A DNA stretch of 64,000 bases from Bacillota bacterium (lineage in GTDB: Bacteria; Bacillota; UBA4882; UBA8346): positions 48,905-112,904 of the forward strand of contig JAEWZY010000018.1 in assembly GCA_023394955.1 (NCBI GenBank), written 5' to 3'. Below the pieces are notes generated by a model. That model saw only the letters and a program-made list of their open reading frames with translations. It ran no database searches and was not told the DNA's origin. Made by a program: the position numbers and the translations under genes. Below are positions 25,440 to 34,508 of this stretch, piece after piece. Within the stretch, counting starts at the first letter, position 1; every line of letters starts with the position of its first letter.

Positions 25440-26153
25440 ATGAAGGATCAAAAATGCGGTTGTAACCATTGCCATGGCCGCCTTTGTGTTCAAAGAGTAT
25501 CCATCTTCGCCGCACTGGACCAAACGGAACTGGAAAGAGTAGCTGGTTTAATTACCCATAAACAATGCCGTAAGGGCGAATTGGTAATTATGGCTGGCCA
25601 AAGTAATGAAAATTTGATTATAATTAATCGTGGCAAAGTAAAAGCTTACCGTAACACAAGGGACGGTCGGGAACAGGTTTTATATATTTTTAGCGTCGGC
25701 GACTTTTTTGGCGAAACTAATTTATTACGGAACCGGGAAGCCAATTATAGTGTTGAAGCCCTTGAGGATACCGGGCTTTGTTTGATTGGAAAGAAAGATT
25801 TTCGGCAGTTAATCCGTTATTATCCGGAGATTGGCCTAAAGATCATGACCGAACTATGTATCCGGCTGGAAGGGCTGGAGAATATTCTGCAAAACATTGG
25901 AACTAACAATGTTGAACTACGGGTTAATGCTGTTCTGCTGGAATTTGCCGATAAATTCGGCAGGAACCACCCCCGCGGCATAATAATTGAACTTCCTTTA
26001 AGCCGGGAAGGAATCGCCAATTACATCGGGCTGGCCCGTGAGACGGTTAGTCGTAAGTTGAATCTGCTTCAGGATGAGGGGGTCATCGAAATGGAAGGGA
26101 ATAAAAGAATAATTATTCTAGATAAAAAGGTACTGGAGCATTCAATTGAGTGA
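25440..26153 (+). CDS. FNR-like Crp-family regulator with probable Fe-S cluster
   Basis: 237 residues: N-terminal cysteine group, cyclic-nucleotide-binding-type beta roll (about 22-130), dimer helix and C-terminal winged helix (SREGIANYIGLARETVSRKLNLLQDEG). Cysteines 6, 8, 11 and 16 at the N-terminus plus Cys114 in LEDTGLCLIG match the layout of E. coli FNR (three N-terminal ligands plus Cys122). An oxygen- or NO-sensitive [4Fe-4S] cluster is therefore likely. It is followed by its own terminator and then by two hemerythrin-like genes and a flavodiiron protein gene, the probable regulon. ATG after AAGAGGA at long spacing. Confidence 0.85.
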   Translation: MKDQKCGCNHCHGRLCVQRVSIFAALDQTELERVAGLITHKQCRKGELVIMAGQSNENLIIINRGKVKAYRNTRDGREQVLYIFSVGDFFGETNLLRNREANYSVEALEDTGLCLIGKKDFRQLIRYYPEIGLKIMTELCIRLEGLENILQNIGTNNVELRVNAVLLEFADKFGRNHPRGIIIELPLSREGIANYIGLARETVSRKLNLLQDEGVIEMEGNKRIIILDKKVLEHSIE

Positions 26154-26180
26154 CTTTTATAATTAATTAACGAAATTTAA

Positions 26181-26210
26181 AAAACTGTGATTCGACTCAC
26201 AGTTTTTTTC
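26181..26210 (+). terminator. rho-independent terminator after the FNR-like gene
   Basis: Stem AAAACTGTGA/TCACAGTTTT with a 6-base loop, and seven T residues. Confidence 0.9.
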
Positions 26211-26363
26211 TTTTTAGTTCATTATAATCAAACCAAAGTCATAATTTCGAATTGTCGTTATGATTTAATAAGGAGAGATTGATATAGTTTTAGTGTGATG
26301 GTGATAAACACCGGACCCCGGTGGTTTTTAAAAACAAGAGAAACAGTTAAAGGAGGTATTGCG

Positions 26364-26918
26364 ATGAACCCGATCAGTGAATTAAAAGAAGAGCATCAAG
26401 CGGTAAAAGTAACTTTGGCGGTTTTAAGGGAAATTGCTTCAAAGCTTTCCAGAGGCCAGGAAGTAGACTTAGGACATCTTAATCAAATACTTGAATTTTT
26501 AATCACTTTCGTCGACAAATGTCATCATGGTAAAGAAGAAGACTTGCTTTTTCCTGCATTGGAGAAAGCGGGAGTGCCTAAGGAAGGCGGCCCGATCGGA
26601 GTCATGCTTGGCGAGCACGATCTGGGACGTGGTTATGTCAGAGAATTGAGACAAGGATTAGAAGACTTGAAAGCTGGAATTCAAGACGCGATAGCGCAGA
26701 TTATTGAAAATATTGAAAAGTACAGTGATTTACTTTTGAGGCACATTGATAAGGAAGACAATATTCTTTACCCGATAGCTGAAAAATCATTTTCAGCCGA
26801 GGAAAACAAGACCTTAATGCAAGGGTTTGAGGAAATTGAGGAACAAAGGGTGGGAGCGGGCAAACATGAGGAGTTTCACCGGATGCTCCATCATTTGCAA
26901 GAGGTTTATTTAGGATAA
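26364..26918 (+). CDS. hemerythrin-domain protein
   Basis: 184 residues. Four-helix HHE fold with ligand motifs ELKEEHQAVK, KCHHGKEEDLLFPAL, GEHDLGRGYVREL and LLRHIDKEDNILYPIAE; the H, HxxxE, H and HxxxD/E positions for a di-iron centre are present. Such proteins bind O2 or store/repair iron in anaerobes. ATG at 26364 follows AAAGGAGGT; the longer open frame from 26295 has no ribosome site. It is the first of the oxygen/NO-response genes after the FNR-like regulator. Confidence 0.85.
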   Translation: MNPISELKEEHQAVKVTLAVLREIASKLSRGQEVDLGHLNQILEFLITFVDKCHHGKEEDLLFPALEKAGVPKEGGPIGVMLGEHDLGRGYVRELRQGLEDLKAGIQDAIAQIIENIEKYSDLLLRHIDKEDNILYPIAEKSFSAEENKTLMQGFEEIEEQRVGAGKHEEFHRMLHHLQEVYLG

Positions 26919-27042
26919 AAGAAATAATTATTAGCAAAACCGGGGTTAAAAGTCGAGTTATATTTATTTCGATTTTTTCCCCGGTTAGGTATTGAATCAA
27001 AATGAAAATTTGAGTTTAAATTTTGGTAAAAGGAGATCGACT

Positions 27043-27477
27043 ATGGCATTTAGCGATAATTTACGCAGACAACATGGGGAGGTTTTAGATCTAGTTGAAA
27101 AAATAACGGCGGCTTTCAAGTCAAACTCGCTAACGGTTGAAAGAGTTGGTGAGCTTTTACCGAAACTAGCCGGGAAGTTGAAGGTTCATCTTACAATGGA
27201 GGATAAGGCTTTATACCCCAAGTTATTGACCTCCGATGAGATAAAGGTCAGACAAACCGCTGAGAATTTTATGAATGAAATGGGAAATCTAAAAGAAACT
27301 TTCGAGGCCTATCTCAAACACTGGAATAGTGTACTTAAAATCAAGGCCCAATACGACCAATTCCGGCTGGAAACTGAAACAATTCTAACTGCTTTGACTC
27401 AGAGGATCGCCCGGGAAGATCAAGAATTATATGAAATGGCCGATAAAGAGTTTGATAGCGGTAATTTTATTAAATGA
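27043..27477 (+). CDS. hemerythrin-domain protein, second copy
   Basis: 144 residues, smaller and divergent from the neighbour. DNLRRQHGEVLDLVEKI, KVHLTMEDKALYPKLL, and REDQELYEMADKEF show the HHE-type arrangement, but the HxxxE sites are weaker (HLTMEDK, and a REDQE segment without His), so iron binding is less certain. ATG at 27043 follows AAAGGAGATCG; the frame to 26992 is rejected. It lies between the first hemerythrin and the flavodiiron gene, in the same direction. Confidence 0.75.
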   Translation: MAFSDNLRRQHGEVLDLVEKITAAFKSNSLTVERVGELLPKLAGKLKVHLTMEDKALYPKLLTSDEIKVRQTAENFMNEMGNLKETFEAYLKHWNSVLKIKAQYDQFRLETETILTALTQRIAREDQELYEMADKEFDSGNFIK

Positions 27478-27533
27478 TTTTTTAACGAATTTATTTCAAT
27501 TATATAGACTTAATAATTGGAGGGGAATATGAT

Positions 27534-28721
27534 ATGAATTTTAAGATTAACGACCATGTAACCTGGGTTGGCAAGACTGATTGGGAACTCCGTTCGTTTC
27601 ATGGTGAGGAATACTCGACCCACCGGGGCTCTAGCTATAATGCATATTTGGTGCGGGACCAGAAAAACGCGTTGATTGACACTGTCTGGCAACCTTATTC
27701 CGTGGAGTTTATCAAAAAATTAAAACAAGAGATCGATTTAAGCCGGATTGATTATATCGTCGCCAACCATGCGGAGATCGACCATAGCGGGGCCTTGCCG
27801 GAACTGATGGAATTAATCCCCGAGACGCCTATTTATTGTACATCCAACGGAATAAAATCATTGAGAGGTCATTTCCATCAAGATTGGAATTTTGTTCCGG
27901 TAAAAACCGGGGACCGGCTATCTTTGGGAGAAAGGGAGTTGGTCTTTGTAGAAGCCCGGCTATTACATTGGCCCGACAGCATGTTCTCTTATCTGACCGG
28001 GGATAATATCCTTTTTAGCAACGACGCTTTTGGTCAACATTATGCTTCGGAATACCGCTATAATGATCAGGTGGATCGGGCCGAATTATACCAGGAGGCC
28101 ATCAAATATTACGCCAATATTTTGACGCCCTTTAGTAAACTGGTGGAACAGAAGATCACTGAGTTAATCGGATTAGGCCTTCCGGTGAACATGATCTGCC
28201 CTAGTCATGGCATAATCTGGCGTGAAGATCCCCTACAGATTGTACAGCAATATCTAAAATGGGCCAAAGATTATCAAGAGGATCAAGTGACGATTATCTA
28301 TGACACCATGTGGAACAGCACCCGGAAGATGGCGGAGGCGATTGGGGAGGGGCTTAAATCCGCCAACCAGGAATTAACGGTAAAGCTATATAATTCAGCG
28401 CGTTCCGATAAGAATGACGCCATCACTGAAGTGTTTAAATCTAAAGCAGTCTTAGTTGGGTCGCCCACGGTCAACCGGGGGATTCTTTCTTCGGTAGCAG
28501 GAATCTTGGAAGAAATCAAAGGATTAGGATTTAAGGGAAAGCGGGGGGCTGCTTTCGGTAGTATCGGATGGAGCGGCGAATCGGTTGAAATAATCAATGA
28601 AAAATTGGCGGAAGCGGGGTTTGAATTGCTGAACGATGGTTTGAAAGCCGCTTGGAACCCTGACGAGTCGGCTTTGGAAGAATGCCGCTCCTTTGGCAAA
28701 CAGGTTGGGGAAAATATCTAA
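27534..28721 (+). CDS. flavodiiron protein (FprA-type A flavoprotein)
   Basis: 395 residues. N-terminal metallo-beta-lactamase-like domain with the complete di-iron ligand set: H79, E81 and D83 (in NHAEIDH), H84, H145, D164 and H225. C-terminal flavodoxin domain (about 250-395) starting VTIIYDTMWNSTRKMAEAIGEG, which binds FMN. Flavodiiron proteins reduce O2 to water and/or NO to N2O, receiving electrons from rubredoxin or F420H2-type donors. No rubredoxin is fused or adjacent. Placed after two hemerythrins and an FNR-like regulator, it makes an oxygen/NO detoxification set. Strong ribosome site GGAGGGG. Confidence 0.93.
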   Translation: MNFKINDHVTWVGKTDWELRSFHGEEYSTHRGSSYNAYLVRDQKNALIDTVWQPYSVEFIKKLKQEIDLSRIDYIVANHAEIDHSGALPELMELIPETPIYCTSNGIKSLRGHFHQDWNFVPVKTGDRLSLGERELVFVEARLLHWPDSMFSYLTGDNILFSNDAFGQHYASEYRYNDQVDRAELYQEAIKYYANILTPFSKLVEQKITELIGLGLPVNMICPSHGIIWREDPLQIVQQYLKWAKDYQEDQVTIIYDTMWNSTRKMAEAIGEGLKSANQELTVKLYNSARSDKNDAITEVFKSKAVLVGSPTVNRGILSSVAGILEEIKGLGFKGKRGAAFGSIGWSGESVEIINEKLAEAGFELLNDGLKAAWNPDESALEECRSFGKQVGENI

Positions 28722-28739
28722 GGGCCTCGCGCCTCATGA

Positions 28740-31700
28740 CTAAACTTGTGATTTCAGTTGCAAAGGGTGGGCCGGTTCGTCGACCGCTCCGATTTTAACC
28801 GCAAATGACGTTTGGTTGGCGATATCTTCATCAGTCACAAAGTGAACATCCAATAATCCAGGGGAGTTATAACCGGTCTTTAAATAATTGATCTCAGCCA
28901 AGCATAAACTCCAGCCGTCCAACCATTTGGAAAGCTCTCCCCGTTGAGTTTCGTCGCCTTGGAAATGGATCAGAAGGTCGATATCGCTTCCGGGTCCGGC
29001 AGTGGCATTGCTGGTACTGCCAATAAGATAGATTCCTTTCACACCAAAGTGTTTCGGATCTAATTCGGCCGCGATTCGTTCCGCCATATGGAGCCGCCAT
29101 TGCCAAAAATTATCGTCGGGGCGGGGAAGGAGTTCTTCGGGTTCTCGTTTCGGTTCAGGCGCCGTGACGTTGGGTTCGGTTAGATAGCCGACTGCTTCTT
29201 CTAGATCGGCATTCATCAGGACCCTCAGGACTTTTCCGTAAGTGGCGTTTGGTACGTCAATCACCCGTACTACATCAGCCAGATCGCTAAATTCCGGTAG
29301 CAGTTTCTCCAGTAGGTTTTGGTTTTTAGTTAAAAAGTTTTCATTGAATATAGTGTTATTATCATCCGGATAAAGCGGGAGATAACGGATGTTGGATTCG
29401 ACCAAATCCTGAAAAAAGTGAGTCCCGAATGACAATTCCGGGAGATAGTTACCTTTTTGGCGGGCTATCTCGACCAGAAGTGAAGTGTTGTTCAAATCGG
29501 CATAGCTAACTTGGACCCCAAGTTTGATATCGCCCCTGCTTCCCCAACGTCCGGGACCCATCAGAATAAACTGGCGTTTCGGGAGTAAGGAGTTGAGCAT
29601 GCTTACAGCCCGCCCTACCCTTATCAAGTCTTCTAATTTGGATAGCCCGCCGTATCCTTCGGGATCGACATAAACAATATAAGACACGCTGGGAATCTTT
29701 CCGTTTGAAATATAACGGTTGGCCGAAAAAATGATATCTTCCTTAGGCATGTCTTTAGGGATTGGGCAGGGTCGATTATCATCGGCGGAACTCTGGGCAC
29801 GGCATTGTAACAGATAAAAATGCTCTCCATCAAAAGCAAATTCCAAATCAACCGGATTATTCATCTTTTCCGTCAGAGTTTTGAGGATGGTTTCGATCTG
29901 TCTCAAGAAGGGGGTTCTACTAAATAAGCTCTCGAAAGTGACCGCTAGATCATCTTTTTCAAAATCGATTTCAAACCTCGAAGGCTGGGTTATGTGGTTC
30001 TCACAATAAATCGAGACTAAAGTGTTGATGTTCGGTATTAGGCTGCCATATTCTTCGAGAAAGGTTTTTATGTCAACGGTTTCGAAGGTTTCTTTTTCTA
30101 GATTGATCAGATCGATCTTTTTGGGAGAATAATGTTTCACTTCCTCAGGGGTATGATTAACCCTAAGCGCCGGTTGTCCCGGTGATACCAAGACCGGAAA
30201 GTCATTACTGAGACGGTCGACAGCCCTGGTCCCAAAGCCCGGCACTATTCGGATCAAGCCATCCTCCCGCTTAACCCGGGGTGACCACCGCAGCTCATTA
30301 TGGGTGAAGGCGACCCCGGCGCAAATAGGGAAATGGTAGGGGCCTACCCTAATACCAACTAGTTCTTGGATGATAATCCCCATTTCTTCATGAAAATCTA
30401 GCAGTCCGCGTTCGGAACGGTATTGCAAGGAATCCGGGTTATAGATGGAAGCATATACTTCGGCGATGGCGTCCATTAGTTCTTCAAGCCTTTTTTGCTT
30501 ACTGCCCTGGTTTGCTAGGAAAAGACTCTTATATTTACCAGAAAAAGAAGCGCCAATCTGGTCTTCTAACAGGCTTGAACTTCGGACGATCAAAGGGGTA
30601 TCTCCCAAATCATCTAAGGCCATGGCCAGACTTTTGACCATTCCCGACGGAAACCGGGAATTTTTCATTAACTGAATGATATTAGGGTAATTAGCTCTAA
30701 TGTCATTCATGTCCTTATATTTTAATTCATAAAAGTCTTCAAGGTTATTATAATGTAGAAATTCAGTGGCGCCGTCGGTAGTTATAAACCAGGTCTTCGG
30801 GAGTTTTAAGGGGTAAAATAGGGTCAATTGGTCCTTCAGTTTATGGAGGATTTGATAGCCTAAGATCATGCCGGCGCTTTTTCCACCGAGCTTGCCATGG
30901 CTTCCGGAGGAAAAAATGATTCGTTGAATAAGATCATTAAAATCTTTGACATCAATATATTGTTTGGCAATGTTGATAAAGTTCAGATCATCGGAGAGAA
31001 AACGCCTGATCAGAGCCACCTTTAGCCAGCGTTCGGTCGGAGAATAGAGCAAGTCGTTTCCTTCGGCCAGATTGCAATACTGGGTCACAGCTTCAATTAT
31101 TTCCGGTAAAGAAGCGCCAATCCGGTTAATCACTTTGATGAGATGGTAACCCTTTTCTTCAAGAATCCATTGTTTCAATTGGGCGGTAATTTCACTGTCG
31201 CTGAGGCGCTCTGCGGCGATCTTGAAAGCCCGGTCACACATGTTTAGCAAATCAATCGGTTGCTTGATACTGGGGGAATTTAATTCACCGCTTTTTCCTC
31301 CGGATTGTTCCCATAGCCGGGCGTCAAATTTGGGCATGATTTCGGCTGCTTCATCAATCCCGCTCCAAGATAGATACTTAATCATCTTTTGGCAAATATG
31401 AATCAACATATTTTTATCGGTCCGGCGCAACAGGTCGATAATGATCATCCACTCTTTGCGCCCGCTTTGGTGTTCAGAGAGTTCTTGTTTGGCAAGGTCC
31501 CATTCCCGTAAAATATGCTCCATACGGCGGTGTAGAATCACTTGCCCAATCCGGTCGGCGATAGTTTGGATCAAAGTATGCTCTTTATCAAGAAAAAAGC
31601 CCCCTTCCCGCCAGGGAACTTTTTTAGCGTAGGAGACTTCAACCTTACCGAGGACCTTCTCATCAACCTTAATGTTACTGCTGTCCATCCAGGAAGAGGG

Positions 31701-31931
31701 TTGGAAATCAGGCGATTGATAGCTGGAGTTCTCATAAACGATCCTGGCCTGACAAATTTCAGGAAACTGCCAACCGGAGGGTATGGCCTTAATAATCCCC
31801 TCGAAGATTTCAGGCAAAGATAATTGGCGGTTATTTAAGATTTCTTCAATCTGATATAAACAATTTAATTCTTTGGCTCGCTCTTTGAGAACCTCAAGCA
31901 ACGGATCGTCGGTTTTTTTGGTTTGCTCCAT
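28740..31931 (-). CDS. PPDK-N/PEP-synthase-like ATP-grasp protein with C-terminal nucleotidyltransferase domain
   Basis: 1063 residues. N-terminal ~130 residues resemble a GAF-type sensory fold. The middle (about 340-710) is a PEP synthase/PPDK N-terminal ATP-grasp domain: GKLGGKSAGMILGYQIL, PLIVRSSSLLEDQIGASFSGKYKS, IIIQELVG, VDLEFAFDG and YLLQCRAQ. A family-specific module follows (LMGPGRWGSRGDIKLGVQVSYA, SFGTHFFQDLVE). The C-terminus (about 960-1060) holds a Pol-beta-type nucleotidyltransferase motif, IYLIGSTSNATAGPGSDIDLLIHF. The phosphohistidine and PEP-binding domains of real PEP synthase are missing, so this is not PpsA. ATG at 31931 follows GGGGTTGG; a GTG four codons earlier is possible. 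Reaction unknown. Confidence 0.8.
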   Translation of the reverse strand: MEQTKKTDDPLLEVLKERAKELNCLYQIEEILNNRQLSLPEIFEGIIKAIPSGWQFPEICQARIVYENSSYQSPDFQPSSWMDSSNIKVDEKVLGKVEVSYAKKVPWREGGFFLDKEHTLIQTIADRIGQVILHRRMEHILREWDLAKQELSEHQSGRKEWMIIIDLLRRTDKNMLIHICQKMIKYLSWSGIDEAAEIMPKFDARLWEQSGGKSGELNSPSIKQPIDLLNMCDRAFKIAAERLSDSEITAQLKQWILEEKGYHLIKVINRIGASLPEIIEAVTQYCNLAEGNDLLYSPTERWLKVALIRRFLSDDLNFINIAKQYIDVKDFNDLIQRIIFSSGSHGKLGGKSAGMILGYQILHKLKDQLTLFYPLKLPKTWFITTDGATEFLHYNNLEDFYELKYKDMNDIRANYPNIIQLMKNSRFPSGMVKSLAMALDDLGDTPLIVRSSSLLEDQIGASFSGKYKSLFLANQGSKQKRLEELMDAIAEVYASIYNPDSLQYRSERGLLDFHEEMGIIIQELVGIRVGPYHFPICAGVAFTHNELRWSPRVKREDGLIRIVPGFGTRAVDRLSNDFPVLVSPGQPALRVNHTPEEVKHYSPKKIDLINLEKETFETVDIKTFLEEYGSLIPNINTLVSIYCENHITQPSRFEIDFEKDDLAVTFESLFSRTPFLRQIETILKTLTEKMNNPVDLEFAFDGEHFYLLQCRAQSSADDNRPCPIPKDMPKEDIIFSANRYISNGKIPSVSYIVYVDPEGYGGLSKLEDLIRVGRAVSMLNSLLPKRQFILMGPGRWGSRGDIKLGVQVSYADLNNTSLLVEIARQKGNYLPELSFGTHFFQDLVESNIRYLPLYPDDNNTIFNENFLTKNQNLLEKLLPEFSDLADVVRVIDVPNATYGKVLRVLMNADLEEAVGYLTEPNVTAPEPKREPEELLPRPDDNFWQWRLHMAERIAAELDPKHFGVKGIYLIGSTSNATAGPGSDIDLLIHFQGDETQRGELSKWLDGWSLCLAEINYLKTGYNSPGLLDVHFVTDEDIANQTSFAVKIGAVDEPAHPLQLKSQV

Positions 31932-31969
31932 TCCAACCCCCACTTAGATGAGACCTATCTTCTATTATA

Positions 31970-33256
31970 TTATACCCAGCCGCGGCTTTTGACAGCCTGC
32001 GCTACCCGATTGATAGCGATGATATAAGCGGCGTCACGCATATAAACCTTTTGTTTCCGAGCAACCTCGCTGACACCATGATAAGCGGAGGTCATTTTGG
32101 CGTCCAACTTCTCCAGCACTTCTGGTTTTTCCCAGTAAAAATTCATATTAGATTGGACTTGTTCGAAGTAACTACAGGTAACGCCGCCGGCATTGGTCAG
32201 AAAATCGGGAACCAGGAAAATACCACGTTCTTTAATAACCTGGTCCGCTTCTAATGCGGTAGGACCATTAGCCGCTTCCACAAGCGCTTTAACTTGTTTG
32301 CTGATTTTTCCAACATTGTCTTGGGTAATTTGGTTTTCGAGGGCTGCTGGGATTAGAAGATCCACATCTTGCTCGATCCAGGCTTCACCCGGCAGCGCCT
32401 CATAACCTAAATCTTGAGCCTTGTTCTTATCAATGCTGCCAAAGGAGTCTGTAATCCCTATTAGGGCTTGGACATCGACTCCGTCTTTTTTGCGGTAGGT
32501 ATAAGCGGTTTTATCATTATTATTCCAACAAGAAATAGCAATGACTTTACCACCGAGTTCATGATATTTTTTAACAGCGTATTGGGCTACGTTTCCGAAA
32601 CCCTGGATCGAAGCGGTGGTGTTTTCGGGTTTAATCCCTAATTCTTTAAGCGCCTCGCGCAATACATAAATCACACCGAAACCGGTAGCTTCGGTTCTAC
32701 CCAATGAGCCGCCCATTCCTACCGGCTTACCAGTGATAAAACCGGGATAACGTCCGCCGTGAATGGTTTCGAATTCATCCAACATCCATAACATATGTTT
32801 AGCGTTGGTCATTACGTCCGGAGCCGGAACATCCAGACAGGGACCGAGATTCCGAACAAGTTGCCTAACCCAGCCGCGGCAAAGTTGTTCTTGTTCGCGT
32901 TCGGTGAGACTGCGGGGATCGCAGATAACTCCGCCTTTAGCTCCGCCCAGAGGGATATCAACCACTGAACATTTCCAGGTCATCCACATTGAAAGGGCGC
33001 GAACGGTATCCGCGGTTTCCTCGGGATGAAAGCGAATGCCTCCCTTGGCCGGGCCTCGGGCATCGTTGTGTTGTACTCGAAAACCTTTGAAAACTTTTAC
33101 CGTTCCATCATCCATTTTCACCGGAATGGTAAAATGATATTCCCGCATCGGTTGGCGGAGAAATTCTTTTAAAGATGGCTCCAATCCGATTAAGTCGGCT
33201 ACTTTATCGAATTGTTCCTGGGCTGTTTGATAGGGGTTGTAAGCAAGACTTTTCAT
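31970..33256 (-). CDS. gdhA: glutamate dehydrogenase (Glu/Leu/Phe/Val family)
   Basis: 428 residues, normal for the hexameric clostridial/Bacillus GudB type. It interconverts glutamate with 2-oxoglutarate and ammonia. Motifs: FRVQHNDARGPAKGGIRFHP, then SMWMTWKCSVVDIPLGGAKGGV with the catalytic Lys, APDVMTN, the Rossmann signature VQGFGNVA-like SIQGFGNVAQYAVKKYHELGGKV, and VEAANGPTALEAD. Start ATG at 33256 after AGGAGG. A 7-bp inverted repeat spans the region from the -10 box to the ribosome site and could regulate it. I use gdhA as the generic name; the cofactor is not certain. Confidence 0.93.
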   Translation of the reverse strand: MKSLAYNPYQTAQEQFDKVADLIGLEPSLKEFLRQPMREYHFTIPVKMDDGTVKVFKGFRVQHNDARGPAKGGIRFHPEETADTVRALSMWMTWKCSVVDIPLGGAKGGVICDPRSLTEREQEQLCRGWVRQLVRNLGPCLDVPAPDVMTNAKHMLWMLDEFETIHGGRYPGFITGKPVGMGGSLGRTEATGFGVIYVLREALKELGIKPENTTASIQGFGNVAQYAVKKYHELGGKVIAISCWNNNDKTAYTYRKKDGVDVQALIGITDSFGSIDKNKAQDLGYEALPGEAWIEQDVDLLIPAALENQITQDNVGKISKQVKALVEAANGPTALEADQVIKERGIFLVPDFLTNAGGVTCSYFEQVQSNMNFYWEKPEVLEKLDAKMTSAYHGVSEVARKQKVYMRDAAYIIAINRVAQAVKSRGWV

Positions 33257-33266
33257 CAAAAGACCT

Positions 33267-33290
33267 CCTGTATAGTATCAAGAATACAGG
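33267..33290. promoter_or_regulatory. inverted repeat over the glutamate dehydrogenase promoter and ribosome site
   Basis: CCTGTAT (33267-33273) and ATACAGG (33284-33290), 10 bp apart. On the minus strand a promoter-like pair TTGTCG, 17 bp, GATACT overlaps it, and the AGGAGG ribosome site is in one arm. It may be an operator, or a hairpin masking the ribosome site. A second hairpin, CGGTAG/CTACCG, lies at 33307-33322. Confidence 0.45.
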
Positions 33291-33522
33291 AAATTTCGAC
33301 AAAAACCGGTAGAATCCTACCGCCCTTAAACTAAAAAATTATTACGGGTGTTATTGATATGCGGACTTCAAAAAAGGGAGCATTGCTTGGTAAAAATTGA
33401 CCAATACTAAATTAAAGATCGAACGCGGCGTTTCAAAGGATTTTAGGACTAAGCGTAGAAATAAATAGCCGTTCAATTTTACCGCCACCTTTAATAGACA
33501 TGAAAGGGGAACCGAAAGAAAG

Positions 33523-34233
33523 ATGACCAAAGGCAGAATTTTTTTCTTACTAATCTGTTTAGCCGTCATGGCTTCGATAACCCATGGCGAGGAGATGCTC
33601 CAATCCGGTGTCATAAAAGGGAACGGCGTTAATTTCCGGGCTGAACCGAGCTTGGATAGCCGGGTTATTTCCGTTTTAAAACGGGGATTAAAGGTTGTGG
33701 TTATAGAAAAGACCGAAGATTGGCATAAGGTTCAATTAGCCAATGGACAGGCTGGATGGGTTTACCGGAAATTTGTCGAGTTGCAACCATTAAACCAAGG
33801 TAATTCAAGGGAACGCTTCACCAGGACCACGGTAAACGAGATAATCTCTTATGCTGAAAATTTTCTGGGTATTACCTATGTTTATGGAGGCGCCTCACCC
33901 CGTGGCTTTGATTGTTCCGGGTTTACTAAATATGTTTTTTCCAAAATCGGGATTAACTTGCCCCATCAAGCAAAGCAGCAAATAGAGAAAGGCGCGGCGA
34001 TTCAGTCGAAAACGGAGTTGCTCCCGGGGGACTTAGTTTTCTTTAAAACCAAGGGTTCCAATACGGTAAATCACGTAGGTATTTACCTGGGTGAAAACCG
34101 GTTTATTCATGCATCATCAGGTTATGGAGCGGTACGAATCAGTCCGCTTGATAGCGGATATTATTTTCAGCGTTATGTCGGCGCCAGAAGGTTAATTATT
34201 AATAGCGTTAATGAAGAACAGGCAGTAAGTTGA
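33523..34233 (+). CDS. secreted SH3-domain NlpC/P60 peptidoglycan hydrolase
   Basis: 236 residues. Signal peptide (about 1-22, ending THGEE), a bacterial SH3 domain (about 30-88, GVNFRAEPSLDSRVISVLKRG and GWVYRKFV), then an NlpC/P60 domain (about 105-228). The cysteine protease triad is visible: FDCSGF, NHVGIYLG and FIHAS. Such enzymes cleave the D-Glu-meso-diaminopimelate bond of cell-wall peptides, which fits the DapL-based diaminopimelate supply. Ribosome site AAAGAAAG close to the ATG is weak. Monocistronic by spacing. Confidence 0.92.
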   Translation: MTKGRIFFLLICLAVMASITHGEEMLQSGVIKGNGVNFRAEPSLDSRVISVLKRGLKVVVIEKTEDWHKVQLANGQAGWVYRKFVELQPLNQGNSRERFTRTTVNEIISYAENFLGITYVYGGASPRGFDCSGFTKYVFSKIGINLPHQAKQQIEKGAAIQSKTELLPGDLVFFKTKGSNTVNHVGIYLGENRFIHASSGYGAVRISPLDSGYYFQRYVGARRLIINSVNEEQAVS

Positions 34234-34508
34234 AGACGATCCCTAAACTTATCCGGAGGTTAAGAAGGACAATAGACAATCATTTTTATATAAGAAAGTT
34301 ATAAATAATATAATATATGGTTTAGACGGGGAACCAAACGCTACTGGTTTTCCTTTTTCATTTTTCAACACTAAAGGACTCATTTTGTTGCCATTGCCCA
34401 TTCGATGAGCGAGTAATAGCTTAATAATTTTTAAGCTGACAGGAGTTTCATAGTTTTTGTAGAAATTATGTACAATAATTGTAGTCAATTTGTCATATCG
34501 GTGATATA

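Noticed and set aside
28740..31931. Phosphoenolpyruvate synthase (ppsA)
   Set aside because: Only the N-terminal ATP-grasp part is present; the phosphohistidine and PEP-binding domains are missing.
33351..33614. 87-codon minus-strand ORF
   Set aside because: Antisense to the start of the NlpC/P60 gene, with no ribosome site and no domain.
34249..34488. 79-codon minus-strand ORF
   Set aside because: TTG start without ribosome site, no family resemblance; most likely a chance frame in AT-rich DNA.
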